Of a DNA stretch of 64,000 nt, positions 16,600 to 28,282 are shown in pieces. The DNA is from Kaistia sp. 32K (GTDB lineage Bacteria; Pseudomonadota; Alphaproteobacteria; Rhizobiales; Kaistiaceae): positions 4,600,001 to 4,664,000 of the forward strand of contig NZ_AP024269.1 of NCBI RefSeq assembly GCF_016629525.1, in the 5' to 3' direction. Positions within the stretch are counted from its first letter, which is position 1; every line of letters starts with the position of its first letter. The position numbers and the translations under genes are program-made. The notes beneath the pieces were generated by a model. That model searched no databases, had not been told where the DNA came from, and worked only from the letters and a program-made list of their open reading frames with translations.

Positions 16600-18504
16600 G
16601 TGTCCGAACAGAAGCCCGCCGCCGAGACCCGCTCGTTCGAAGCGGAAGTCTCGCGCCTGCTGCACATGATGGTGCATTCCGTCTATTCCAACCGCGACGT
16701 CTTCCTTCGCGAACTCGTCTCCAACGCCGCCGACGCCTGCGAGAAGCTGCGCACGCTGGCGCTGGCCGAGCCGGCGCTGATCGAGGGCGGCGACGCGTTC
16801 CAGATCGTCATCGAGGCCGACAAGGACGCGCCGAGCCTCGCCATCGCCGACAACGGCGTCGGCATGGACCGGCAGGAGCTGATCGACAATCTCGGCACCA
16901 TCGCCCAGTCGGGCACCCGCGCCTTCCTGGAGCAGGCCGGCGACGGCGCCAAGGGCTCGGCGCTGATCGGCCAATTCGGCGTCGGTTTCTATTCCGCCTT
17001 CATGGTCGCCGACAGCGTCACCGTGACGTCGCGCAAGGCGGGCACGGACGAAGCCTGGCGCTGGCACTCCGACGGCAAGGGCGCCTACGAGATCGAGCCG
17101 GTCGACTTGGCCGAGGCGCCGGCGCGCGGCACCCGCATCGTGCTGCATTTGAACCCCGACAATGCGAGCTATGCCGAGACGGAGACGATCGAGCGCATCG
17201 TCACCGCCTACTCCGCCCATGTCCCCGTTCCGATCGTCCTGAAACTCGCCGACGGCACCGAGGAGCAGCTCGCCGACGGCAGCGCGCTCTGGCGGAAGTC
17301 GAAATCCGCGGTGACCGAGGAAGAGTACAAGGAGTTCTACGGCCATGTCGGCGGCCGCTTCGACGAGCCCGCCGTGACGATCCACTACCGCGCCGAGGGG
17401 CGGACCGAATATTCGGTGCTGCTGTTCGTGCCGTCGTCGCGGCCGTTCGACCTGTTCGAGCCGGACCGGCGCGGCAAGGTGAAGCTCTATGTCCGCCGCG
17501 TCTTCATCACCGACGAGGCCGAGATCCTGCCGCCCTGGCTGCGCTTCGTGCGCGGCGTCATCGATTCCGAGGACCTGCCGCTCAACCTCTCGCGCGAGAT
17601 GCTGCAGAAGAACCCGGTGATCGAGGCGATCGGGAAGGGCGTCACCAACCGCGTCCTCACCGATCTCGACAAGCTCGCCAACGACGACCCGGCCGCCTTC
17701 GCAAAAGTCTGGGAGGCGTTCGGCGCGGTGCTCAAGGAGGGCCTCTACGAGGCGCCCGACCGGCGCGACGCGCTGTTCAAGCTCGCCCGCTTCAAGACGA
17801 CGACGGGCGGCGACAGCTGGCGCAGCCTCGCCGACATCGTCGCCGGCTTCCGCCCGAACCAGACGTCGATCTACTACGCGCTCGGCGACGACGCGGCGAC
17901 GATCGCCGCCAGCCCGCATCTCGAAGGCTATGCCAAGCGCGGCATCGAGGTGCTGGTTCTCGCCGATGCGGTCGACGCCTTCTGGGTGCGCACGGCGCTC
18001 GGCTTCGACGGCAAGCCGTTCCAGTCGGTGACGCAGGGCACCTCCAGCCTCGACCTGATCCCGGTGCTGGAAGCCGAGGCGGCAAAGGACGCCGCCAGCG
18101 GCGAAAAGCCGGCCTCGGAAGCAGCCCTCGCCGCGCTGACGCAGCGGCTGAAGCAGGCGCTTGGCGACAAGGTCGTCGAGGTACGCGGATCGAACCGGCT
18201 GGCGACGAGCCCCGCCTGCCTGGTGTCGCCGGAGTTCGGTCCCGACCGCCAGCTCGAGAAGATCCTGGCGAGCCGCGACGGCGCCGGTGGACGCTCCGCC
18301 TCCATCCTGGAGCTCAACCCCTCGCATCCGCTGATCGCCGGCCTCGCGGCCCAGGCGGCCGCCGGAGGGGCCGCGGAGAAGAAGGTCGACGAGGCGGCGG
18401 CGCTGATCTACGGCCTCGCCCGCATCCTCGACGGCGAGGCGCCGGACGAGCCGGCCGCCTTCGCCAAGGCCCTGGCGGGCCTCATGGAGAAGAATCTGGG
18501 CTGA
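16600..18504 (+). CDS. htpG: Chaperone protein HtpG (Hsp90)
   Basis: 634 aa, full length. The GHKL ATPase domain shows NAADACEKLR, DNGVGMDRQEL and GQFGVGFYSAFMVA; the middle domain has the Arg loop LPLNLSREMLQ; the C-terminal dimerisation domain ends near 630. It assists folding and stability of client proteins in the cytoplasm. The GTG at 16600 is preferred since GGAG lies 8 nt before it; a GTG at 16591 is the alternative. The upstream frame has no HtpG similarity. A heat-shock promoter candidate precedes it. Confidence 0.96.
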   Translation: MSEQKPAAETRSFEAEVSRLLHMMVHSVYSNRDVFLRELVSNAADACEKLRTLALAEPALIEGGDAFQIVIEADKDAPSLAIADNGVGMDRQELIDNLGTIAQSGTRAFLEQAGDGAKGSALIGQFGVGFYSAFMVADSVTVTSRKAGTDEAWRWHSDGKGAYEIEPVDLAEAPARGTRIVLHLNPDNASYAETETIERIVTAYSAHVPVPIVLKLADGTEEQLADGSALWRKSKSAVTEEEYKEFYGHVGGRFDEPAVTIHYRAEGRTEYSVLLFVPSSRPFDLFEPDRRGKVKLYVRRVFITDEAEILPPWLRFVRGVIDSEDLPLNLSREMLQKNPVIEAIGKGVTNRVLTDLDKLANDDPAAFAKVWEAFGAVLKEGLYEAPDRRDALFKLARFKTTTGGDSWRSLADIVAGFRPNQTSIYYALGDDAATIAASPHLEGYAKRGIEVLVLADAVDAFWVRTALGFDGKPFQSVTQGTSSLDLIPVLEAEAAKDAASGEKPASEAALAALTQRLKQALGDKVVEVRGSNRLATSPACLVSPEFGPDRQLEKILASRDGAGGRSASILELNPSHPLIAGLAAQAAAGGAAEKKVDEAAALIYGLARILDGEAPDEPAAFAKALAGLMEKNLG

Positions 18505-18534
18505 ATGCCTGGCCCATAGCGGCCGGCTCAGACA

Positions 18535-18668
18535 AACCCCTCACCCGACCCTCTCCCGCCCGCGGGAGAGGGCTTTTGGCCGGCGCCCTGCATCGATCTC
18601 GAAGCCGGGACGGCAAGCGCAGGCGATCCCCCTCGCCCGCTCGCGGGAGAGGGTTGGGGTGAGGGTCG
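18535..18668. repeat. Inverted pair of CCCTCTCCCGC hairpin repeats
   Basis: Just after htpG, a block built on CCCTCACCC-ACCCTCTCCCGC-GCGGGAGAGGG lies at about 18538-18574. An inverted copy lies at about 18629-18668. Each copy forms its own hairpin and the two can pair with each other. This is a dispersed intergenic repeat type common in related genomes. No coding frame of quality is present. Confidence 0.75.
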
Positions 18669-18675
18669 TTTTGGG

Positions 18676-19023
18676 GTCTGGCCCGTAGTTCAACGCAAGC
18701 CGCGTTGTGCCCGAACCTCTCCCTCAGGAGACCTTCGCGCAACACCATTTTCATCGCGCTGATCGGATCTTGCCACCCTCCGCCGTCATCCCGGCGTAGG
18801 CCGGGATCCAGACACTCCGGCCTGTGGCCGATAGGCTGATCCAAGCTTTCCTGGCCAGTGTTCATGGGCCCCGGCCTCCGCCGGGGCGACGGTGCCCTGC
18901 CCATCGGCCGTGGGTTGCACGGCGACCATTTGGTGCTGTGCAAAGGTCTCCTCAGGGAGAGGTAAGGGGGCAACGCGGCTCGAGCGAGGAAATCGGACTC
19001 GCGTGTTGAATTGCGGGCCAGAC
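18676..19023. repeat. 348-bp MITE-like nested palindrome
   Basis: The ends are inverted: GTCTGGCCCGTAGTTCAACGC at the left and the complement of GTCTGGCCCGCAATTCAACAC at the right, positions 18676 and 19023. Inside, AGCCGCGTTG, ACCTCTCCCT, AGGAGACCTT and CAACACCA blocks recur inverted. The core carries the GTCATCCCGGCG-AGGCCGGGATCCA type repeat, also inverted (about 18783-18813 and 18859-18894). There is no obvious target duplication and no transposase. Confidence 0.7.
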
Positions 19024-19063
19024 ACCTAGGATCAGACGCTGAGGACGCTCCGAAGCAGCGCAC

Positions 19064-19840
19064 TCACCATTCCGCGCCCTTTTCGATGAAGGCGGCGCCG
19101 AGCATCTCGCCCGGCTCGCCATCCACGGTCTCCGCCTGCAGCAGGATGGCGCAGCCGTCGGCCTCGGCCTGATTGTATTCGCTCATCGGCAGGTCGACCT
19201 TGGTCGGATCGCCGCGCCACATGGCGATCGGCCGGAGCTTGGTGACGACGTTGTAGTAGCTGAGCGTGCGGTCCTGGTTCTCGCCCTTGCGGATCGGCAC
19301 GTCGACATGGCGCTTGTAGAGCGCCAGCCAGATCGTCCCCTTGCGCGATTTCGGCGCCGTCGGGTCGCCATTGCTGCCGATGGAAACCTGGAAGGAGTCG
19401 CCGGTGGTGCTGATCCCGATCGGCACGCTGAGCGGCTGCTCGGCCTTGAGCGCGGCCTCGATCGCCGTGCGATCGCTGCCGACGACATGGGTGCGGCCGT
19501 TGACGATCAGCTGCGGCGTATAGATCTGCCGGTCGCCGCGCGCATTGGCATAGGCCTTCTGCCGCTGCGTGAATTCCTTGCGCGCCAGCGTGTCCTTCCA
19601 GCCGAGATAGTCCCAGTAGTCGACCGGCAGCGACAGCGCCACGATGTCCGGACGCTTGGCAAAGTCCTCCAATACCTCATCGGCCGGCGGACAGGATGCA
19701 CATCCCTGGCTGGTGAAGAGTTCGAGGACAGCTGTCACCGGATGCGTCGGAACCGGGACTGAGTCGGCCGAGGCCGAAAGGGCTGTCAGGATGCACACGC
19801 CGATCGCCAGGGCGACCCAGCCGGATTTTCGAACAAACAT
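19064..19840 (-). CDS. Secreted DUF1223 thioredoxin-like protein
   Basis: 258 aa with a signal peptide (residues 1 to about 25, ending SASADS). The mature start VTAVLELFTSQGCASCPPAD carries a CxxC pair in a thioredoxin-like setting, followed by LPVDYWDYLGWKD and QIYTPQLIVNGR, all DUF1223 marks. It is probably periplasmic, with unknown redox role. The ATG at 19840 is chosen because the signal peptide starts there; the longer frame from 19987 adds a poor leader overlapping the aconitase terminator. It lies downstream of acnA but beyond that terminator. Confidence 0.88.
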   Translation of the reverse strand: MFVRKSGWVALAIGVCILTALSASADSVPVPTHPVTAVLELFTSQGCASCPPADEVLEDFAKRPDIVALSLPVDYWDYLGWKDTLARKEFTQRQKAYANARGDRQIYTPQLIVNGRTHVVGSDRTAIEAALKAEQPLSVPIGISTTGDSFQVSIGSNGDPTAPKSRKGTIWLALYKRHVDVPIRKGENQDRTLSYYNVVTKLRPIAMWRGDPTKVDLPMSEYNQAEADGCAILLQAETVDGEPGEMLGAAFIEKGAEW

Positions 19841-19983
19841 GCCTTGCAACTTGTCCTGATCATCGCAGCGCCCGCCACTCGCGGCGCGTGTCGACGCAAA
19901 CCTTAAATCCCAACCCCGTCCCAAGCCATTCAAATCGGGGTGACCTTCCGTGAGAACGGTGCCGTTCCCGCCCGGTGCACACA

Positions 19984-20024
19984 ACAAAAAGCCGCGCCGC
20001 TGCTTCGATAAGCAGCGGCGCGGC
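19984..20024 (-). terminator. acnA intrinsic terminator
   Basis: On the minus strand a perfect 15-bp stem (19991-20005 with 20010-20024) closed by a 4-nt loop is followed by TTTTTGTTGT. It lies about 40 nt after the acnA stop. Confidence 0.93.
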
Positions 20025-20062
20025 CGATCACGAAAAAACGATCCAGGGGTGCCTGAAATCGC

Positions 20063-22753
<2,691 letters not shown>

Positions 22754-23047
22754 GGTACGGTTCGTCCTCGTTTCAGTCGCGGAAACGCATGGCCGAAGTC
22801 GATGCACGAAGCGTGCCCGACGCGGTCAGGCGCACCCAAGGTGGCGGCGGAGTTTGGCTCGGCACGCGGTCCATCCCTGGGGTGGTGACGCAGGTCTTGG
22901 CCGCGGCGCGTCCGGCGCGCCGGGTTGCAGGCCTTATAATGAATTTCGTAAGGAGAAGCCAGATCAACGAAAGTCGCCGCGCTTGGAATCTTTCAAAGCT
23001 GCTCAACTGCAACCAAACCCGACGTCACCTCCGGGCCGGGGCCGCGC

Positions 23048-23668
23048 ATGAATCCTGCGTCGCGCCAGCTGTCGGCGACCGAAATTGCCGTAAGTCGCGG
23101 TGGCCGCAGCATTTTCGCAAATTTGTCCTTCGCCGTGGGACAGAGCGAGCTGCTGGCGGTGACCGGCGCCAACGGGGCGGGCAAATCGACGCTGCTGCGC
23201 ACCATCGCCGGCCTCCTGCCGCTCGAGGCCGGATCGCTGCGCTTCGATGACGGTTCGGAAGGCGACCTTCCGCTGCAGGAGAGCGTGCATTATTTCGGCC
23301 ATCTCGACGGCCTGAAGCCGTCGCTCTCGGTGCGCGACAACCTGGCGCTGTGGACCCGAATCGCCGGCCGGCCCGGGCTGCCGCTGATCGAGGCGCTGGA
23401 AGAGGTCGAGCTCGACCATCTCGACGACCTGCCGGCCGGCTATCTCTCCGCCGGCCAGCGCCGGCGCGCCAGCCTGGCGCGGCTCCTCGTCGTCGAGCGG
23501 CCGATCTGGCTGCTGGACGAGCCGACCTCGGCGCTCGACGCCCGCTCGGAGGAGACGTTTGGCGCGCTGCTCGCCGCGCATCTCGGCGCGGGTGGCCTGG
23601 CGATCGCCGCGACGCACCGCCCCCTCCCCGTCGCCGCCACGGCGACGCTCAGGCTCGGTGCGGCATGA
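23048..23668 (+). CDS. ccmA: Cytochrome c biogenesis haem exporter ATPase CcmA
   Basis: 206 aa, normal CcmA size. Walker A is GANGAGKST (40-48), the signature is LSAGQRRRASLARL, and Walker B is IWLLDEPTSALD. CcmA powers release of haem from CcmE through the CcmABCD complex (System I). The VHYFGHLDGLKPSLSVRDNL segment is CcmA-specific. It overlaps ccmB by 4 nt (ATGA). Confidence 0.95.
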   Translation: MNPASRQLSATEIAVSRGGRSIFANLSFAVGQSELLAVTGANGAGKSTLLRTIAGLLPLEAGSLRFDDGSEGDLPLQESVHYFGHLDGLKPSLSVRDNLALWTRIAGRPGLPLIEALEEVELDHLDDLPAGYLSAGQRRRASLARLLVVERPIWLLDEPTSALDARSEETFGALLAAHLGAGGLAIAATHRPLPVAATATLRLGAA

Positions 23669-24336
23669 CGAACTTCTTCCTCGCGCTGATCGGACGGACG
23701 GTGCGGCTGTCGCTCGGCGCCGGCGGCGGCGCCTTCGTCGGGCTGATCTTCTTCCTGTCGGTCGTGGCGGTCGTGCCGTTCGGCGTCGGCCCGGACATGA
23801 AGCTGCTCGCCCGCATCGGCCCGGCCATGCTCTGGATCGCGGCGCTGCTCGCCACCCTGCTCGGCCTCGACCGCCTGTTCCAGGACGACCGCGACGACGG
23901 CAGCCTCGACCAGCTCGTTCTCTCCGGCCTGCCGCTGGAGCTCGTGGTGCTGGCGAAATCGATCGGCCACTGGCTGGCGACAGGCCTGCCGCTGGTGCTC
24001 GGCGCGCCGGTGTTCGGGCTGATCCTCGGCCTCGACGCCACCGCGATCGGCCTCGTCACGCTGACGCTGCTGATCGGCACGCCGGCGCTGATCTTCATCG
24101 GCGCGATCGGCGCGGCGCTGATCACCGCGCTCCGCCGCGGCGGCCTTCTGGTCGCGATCCTGGTGCTGCCGTTCACCATTCCCGTGCTGATCTTCGGCGT
24201 CAGCACGATCTCGGCGGTGACGACGACGGGCCTGCCCGTGCTGCCGCCAATGTTGATTCTCACGGCACTGACGCTGGCCAGCGCCGTGATCGGCCCCGTC
24301 GCCGGCGCCGCGGCCCTGCGTGCGGGGATGGAGTAA
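23665..24336 (+). CDS. ccmB: Cytochrome c biogenesis haem exporter permease CcmB
   Basis: 223 aa with six hydrophobic segments, including GAFVGLIFFLSVVAVVPFGV and MLWIAALLATLLGLDRLF. DDGSLDQLVLSGLPLELVVLAKS is the conserved CcmB loop (in parts). It pairs with CcmA. The ATG at 23665 sits in the ATGA overlap with ccmA. The expected next genes ccmC, ccmD and ccmG are not here; a repeat element and the convergent purH follow instead. Confidence 0.95.
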   Translation: MTNFFLALIGRTVRLSLGAGGGAFVGLIFFLSVVAVVPFGVGPDMKLLARIGPAMLWIAALLATLLGLDRLFQDDRDDGSLDQLVLSGLPLELVVLAKSIGHWLATGLPLVLGAPVFGLILGLDATAIGLVTLTLLIGTPALIFIGAIGAALITALRRGGLLVAILVLPFTIPVLIFGVSTISAVTTTGLPVLPPMLILTALTLASAVIGPVAGAAALRAGME

Positions 24337-24369
24337 GGGACTTTCGGGCCCGGTTTTCAGATTCTCCGC

Positions 24370-24511
24370 CATCATCCTGAGGTGCTTCGCGTGAGCGAAG
24401 CCTCGAAGGAGGGTCCAGCGGAACACCCGATCCTGCGGCCGACGATCCCATCAAGGGCATTCCCTGGCCCCTCCTTCGAGGCCCGGCTTTGCCGGGCACC
24501 TCAGGATGATG
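24370..24511. repeat. Second head-to-head pair of the 45-48 bp hairpin repeat
   Basis: Arm A (about 24370-24418) has CATCATCCTGAGGTG, the stem GCTTCGC-GTGA-GCGAAGC and CCTCGAAGGAGG. Arm B (about 24465-24511, inverted) has the same flanks with the stem GCCCGGC-AAA-GCCGGGC. Compared with 7223-7377 the two stem types sit in swapped order. It fills the gap between ccmB and purH. Confidence 0.85.
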
Positions 24512-24560
24512 GTCGAGTTTGAGAAATGCCATCTGGCAACCGGACACGATCACCGATCGA

Positions 24561-24595
24561 AAAACAAAAAACGCGGCCCGGAGGCCGCGTTTTCA
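24561..24595 (-). terminator. purH terminator, possibly bidirectional
   Basis: Stem ACGCGGCC/GGCCGCGT (24571-24590) with short loop. On the minus strand it is followed by TTTTTTGTTTTTC, and on the plus strand by TTTTC. It lies about 25 nt after the purH stop and could also stop read-through from ccmAB. Confidence 0.85.
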
Positions 24596-24616
24596 TTCGG
24601 CGAATTGTCGAACCGC

Positions 24617-26233
24617 TCAGTGGCGGAAGTGGCGCATGCCGGTGAAGACCATGGCGAGGCCGGCTTCGTCTGCGGCGGCGATCACCTCGTCGTCGCGCAT
24701 CGAGCCGCCCGGCTGGATGATCGCCGTGGCGCCCGCCTCGGCCGCGGCCAGAAGGCCGTCGGCGAAGGGGAAGAACGCGTCGGAGGCGACGACCGAACCC
24801 TTGGCGAGCGTCTCCGGCAGGCCGGCGGTGCGAGCGGCGTCGGCCGCCTTCTTGGCGGCGATGGTCGATGAATCGACGCGGCTCATCTGGCCGGCGCCGA
24901 CGCCGACCGTGGCGCCGTCCTTCACATAGACGATGGCGTTCGACTTGACGTGCTTGGCGACGCGGAAGGCGAAGAGGAGATCGTCGAGCTCGGCGTCAGA
25001 GGGCGCACGCTTGGTGACGACCTTCAGATCCGACTTCTGGACACGGCCGGCGTCGCGGTCCTGCACCAGCAGGCCGCCCGCCACCGTCTTGACCGTCGTG
25101 CCCTTCGCCGCCGGATCCGGCAGGCCACCGGTGACGAGCAGACGCAGGTTCTTCTTGGCGGCGACGATCGCCACCGCCTCGTCGGTCGCGTCCGGGGCGA
25201 TGATCACCTCGGTGAAGATCTCGACGATCTTCTTCGCGGCTTCCGCATCGAGCGTGCGGTTCAGCGCGACGATGCCGCCGAAGGCCGAGACCGGGTCGCA
25301 GCGCAGCGCCTTGTCATAGGCCTCGGCGAGCGTCGCGCCGGTGGCGACGCCGCAGGGATTGGCGTGCTTGATGATGGCGACGGCGGCCGTCTCGGCCGGG
25401 TCGAACTCGGCCACCAGCTCGAAGGCGGCGTCGGTGTCGTTGATGTTGTTGTAGGAGAGCTGCTTGCCCTGCAGCTGCTTCGCCGTCGAGACGCCGGGGC
25501 GGATTTCGCCGCTGGCGTAGAAGGCCGCCTGCTGATGCGGGTTCTCGCCATAGCGCATGATCTCGCGCAACGAACCACCGAACGAGCGCCAGGCCGGCGC
25601 CGGCTCTTCCAGCACGCGGGCGAACCAGCCGGAGACGGCGGCGTCGTAAGCCGCCGTGCGGGCAAAGGCCTTGGCGGCGAGGCGCTTGCGGAAGGCGAGC
25701 GGCGTCGCGCCGGCATTGGCGTCGAGCGTCTCCAGCACCGAGGCGTAGTCGGCCGGGTCGACGACGATCGAGACGAAGCCGTGGTTCTTGGCGGCGGCGC
25801 GCGTCATGGCCGGGCCGCCGATGTCGATGTTCTCGACGGCGGTGGCGTAGTCCTCGGTCGCGGCGATCGTCTTCTCGAACGGGTAGAGGTTGACGGCGAC
25901 GAGATCGAAACCCTCGATGCCGTGCTCTTCCATCTCGGCCGCGTGCTGGGGATCGTTGCGGATGCCGAGCAGGCCGCCATGGATCTTCGGATGCAGCGTC
26001 TTGACCCGGCCGCCGAGAATTTCCGGGAAACCGATCACGTCGGCGACGTTGGTGGCCGGCAATCCGGCGTCGATAAGCGCCTTGCAGGTCGATCCGGTGG
26101 CGACGAGCGCGACGCCGCGCTCATGCAGCGCCCGGGCGAAGTCGATCAGGCCGGTGGAATCGGAGACCGAAAAGAGCGCGCGCTTCATCGGAACGAGTTC
26201 GGGAAGGGCGACCTTTGACGGCGGTACGGCCAT
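24617..26233 (-). CDS. purH: Bifunctional AICAR transformylase / IMP cyclohydrolase
   Basis: 538 aa, full length. It does the last two steps of IMP synthesis. The N-terminal cyclohydrolase (about 15-210) shows [33 protein letters not shown] and NLYPFEKT. The C-terminal transformylase has [35 protein letters not shown] and [11 protein letters not shown]. The heparinase-family, rsmB and htpX genes lie upstream on the same strand, a stable neighbourhood in this order. A good terminator follows. Confidence 0.97.
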   Translation of the reverse strand: MAVPPSKVALPELVPMKRALFSVSDSTGLIDFARALHERGVALVATGSTCKALIDAGLPATNVADVIGFPEILGGRVKTLHPKIHGGLLGIRNDPQHAAEMEEHGIEGFDLVAVNLYPFEKTIAATEDYATAVENIDIGGPAMTRAAAKNHGFVSIVVDPADYASVLETLDANAGATPLAFRKRLAAKAFARTAAYDAAVSGWFARVLEEPAPAWRSFGGSLREIMRYGENPHQQAAFYASGEIRPGVSTAKQLQGKQLSYNNINDTDAAFELVAEFDPAETAAVAIIKHANPCGVATGATLAEAYDKALRCDPVSAFGGIVALNRTLDAEAAKKIVEIFTEVIIAPDATDEAVAIVAAKKNLRLLVTGGLPDPAAKGTTVKTVAGGLLVQDRDAGRVQKSDLKVVTKRAPSDAELDDLLFAFRVAKHVKSNAIVYVKDGATVGVGAGQMSRVDSSTIAAKKAADAARTAGLPETLAKGSVVASDAFFPFADGLLAAAEAGATAIIQPGGSMRDDEVIAAADEAGLAMVFTGMRHFRH

Positions 26234-26302
26234 GGCATCCTCGCGGGGGTTTGTCGATGAGGCCCGCGCGATAGCACGATTTCCCGCGCGATGCAGCCCG
26301 CT

Positions 26303-28051
26303 TCACGCCCCCAGCGGCAGATCGTCTTCCGGCTCGTCGTGATAGCGCGGATGTCCGCCCGGCTCGACGACGCAATGCAGGTACCAGTGCACCTCGGCCT
26401 GGTTCAGGGCGCGGCCATAGACGACGATCTGCCCGGTGCGGCGGCTGCCGCGAATGTCGGAGAGGCGAATGCTCTCCTCCCAGACGACCTCCAGCCCCGG
26501 CGCGCCGAATTCCCAGGCCGAGCCGTCCGGCAGCCCGAGCAGCACCGCCTCGCCATTGCCGATGCGCTCGGCGCTGATGGCGGGATGCAGGTGGAAGCGG
26601 ATGGCGAAGGCGTCGCGGCCGCCGCGCGCCACGCTGGTGAACGCATCGACGCCGTCGACGCGATCGCCATAGGGCGACAGCACGATGCGGCGCTGATGGC
26701 GGATGCCGAAGCGGGAGACGTAGCCGTCATGGGTGGCGGTCACCGTCGTCTGGCCGCGATCTTCCTCGCGGGCGACGTCGACCCGGCCGGGCCCCCAGAC
26801 GATCGCCTCGCCCAGCCGGTCGGCCAGGAAGCCGCCGTTCAGGAAGCGGCAGGAGGAGGAATCGTTCAGCGTCACGGTCGAATGCGCCGCCGTGGTGCGC
26901 GCCATCCGTCGCAAGGCCGCCGCGCCCGGACCCGGCACGCCGCAATTGACGATCAGCGGCTGGCGGCCGACGCTCATCTCGAAGGAGAGGCAGCCGGCAT
27001 GCGCGTCGAGCGACAGCGCGGGCGGCGGCGGCGCGCCGGTATCCATCAGGATCACCGTGTCGCCGGCCTCGAGGCGCTGATAGCCGACGAAGGGCGCGTT
27101 GCGGCCGGCCGAGCCGCGCGCATCGTCATAGGCGAGCACGGTGGCGAGCAGGCCGAGCTGCGTCTCGCCCATGCCGTTGAAGCGGGCGAAGGAGCCGTCA
27201 CCGTGCCGGAAGAAGCGCAGCATCGGCATCATCCGGTCGATGGCGCCGAGCAACACGGCGGAAGGCTGCTGGCCGCGCGCGGTATAGGCCTGGCGGAGCG
27301 GCAGCAGGTCGACGAGAATTTCCAGCACCGTGCCGGGATTGCGGCCGACATGGCCGCCATCCGGCAGGATCTGCCGCTGCAGCTCCTGATCGAGCCAGCG
27401 CGAGACCTGGCGCACCATGCGCGGCTGGTCGGAGAGCGACAGTCCCGCCGCCGCCAGCGCCATCATGACGCGGAGCCGCGGCAGGCCGGGCTGGACGTCG
27501 CGGGCGACGCGCCGGAGATGCCGCACCTGCCGGGTCAGCGAGCGCATGAAGCGGCGATAGAAGCCGTGGTCGCAGCCTTCGAGCACCAGCGGCGTCTGCG
27601 CCAGCCAGGACAGGATGCGTCGCGCCGTCACGTCCGGATCGCGCGCCGCGCGGTCGTGGTTCTTCTGGAAGCGGATCCATTCGTCGACCAGCGCTCGCGC
27701 ATTCGAGCGCGACACGGCGAGGTCTGAGGCGCGCAGATGCCGCAGCCAGCCGAAGGAATGCAGCCGCTCGGCCCAGGCGCGCGACGGCGCCTCGATCTCG
27801 AACACCGAGAATCCGGCGACGTCGACCACCTCGCCGGCGAAGACGAAGCGGCCGGCATAGATGTCGTTGGCGATGGTGGGATCGGCAGTCCTGAGATCGG
27901 TCGGCGCGATCAGCAGCCGCTCCGGCACCTGGCCGTAATATTTCCAGCGGTAGAGCGGGCTCGCATGGAACGCATAGCGCGCGCGTCGCCAGGCCGAGGC
28001 GAGTGCGAAGCGGACGAGCCGACCCCGACCGGATCCTGCTCCGAACGCCAT
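26303..28051 (-). CDS. Heparinase II/III family protein
   Basis: 582 aa. The N-terminal half is an all-alpha toroid-like region with WLRHLRASDLA, FGWLR and DGGHVGRNPGTVLEILVD (in parts); the C-terminal beta region has AHSTVTLNDSSSCRF with the family's conserved His and Asn, and RFHLHPAI. Members are polysaccharide lyases or remain uncharacterised; this alphaproteobacterial branch sits beside purH and rsmB. The ATG at 28051 has AAGGAG 9 nt upstream; the frame is open to 28141. No signal peptide is obvious. Substrate is unknown. Confidence 0.88.
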   Translation of the reverse strand: MAFGAGSGRGRLVRFALASAWRRARYAFHASPLYRWKYYGQVPERLLIAPTDLRTADPTIANDIYAGRFVFAGEVVDVAGFSVFEIEAPSRAWAERLHSFGWLRHLRASDLAVSRSNARALVDEWIRFQKNHDRAARDPDVTARRILSWLAQTPLVLEGCDHGFYRRFMRSLTRQVRHLRRVARDVQPGLPRLRVMMALAAAGLSLSDQPRMVRQVSRWLDQELQRQILPDGGHVGRNPGTVLEILVDLLPLRQAYTARGQQPSAVLLGAIDRMMPMLRFFRHGDGSFARFNGMGETQLGLLATVLAYDDARGSAGRNAPFVGYQRLEAGDTVILMDTGAPPPPALSLDAHAGCLSFEMSVGRQPLIVNCGVPGPGAAALRRMARTTAAHSTVTLNDSSSCRFLNGGFLADRLGEAIVWGPGRVDVAREEDRGQTTVTATHDGYVSRFGIRHQRRIVLSPYGDRVDGVDAFTSVARGGRDAFAIRFHLHPAISAERIGNGEAVLLGLPDGSAWEFGAPGLEVVWEESIRLSDIRGSRRTGQIVVYGRALNQAEVHWYLHCVVEPGGHPRYHDEPEDDLPLGA

Positions 28052-28163
28052 ACCCTCTCGCTCCTTCATCTGCCGCTGATTGTCTTCTGAGCTGTCGATG
28101 CGACGCGGCGAACGAATCAGTCCGCCAGCCTTGCGCCCCATCTAATTGCGCCTTGATTCAAAT

Positions 28164-28221
28164 GGAAACCGTTTCCGGCGGGCTGGACCCCGCTCCATCC
28201 CAAGGGAAAAGGGATGGAGCG
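28164..28221. promoter_or_regulatory. LacI-like palindrome and hairpin between rsmB and the heparinase gene
   Basis: GGAAAC-C-GTTTCC (28164-28176) is a 13-bp palindrome resembling LacI-family operators. Next to it is an 11-bp perfect hairpin CGCTCCATCCC/GGGATGGAGCG with a 9-nt loop (28191-28221), lacking a T-run. Both lie in the 231-bp gap upstream of the heparinase-family gene. No LacI-type regulator is in the window. Confidence 0.35.
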
Positions 28222-28282
28222 CTCGGATTTCGCGTGTCGCCACCATGCCGGCCAACGATAGGTTGCTTCGCCGGCCCCGCTT

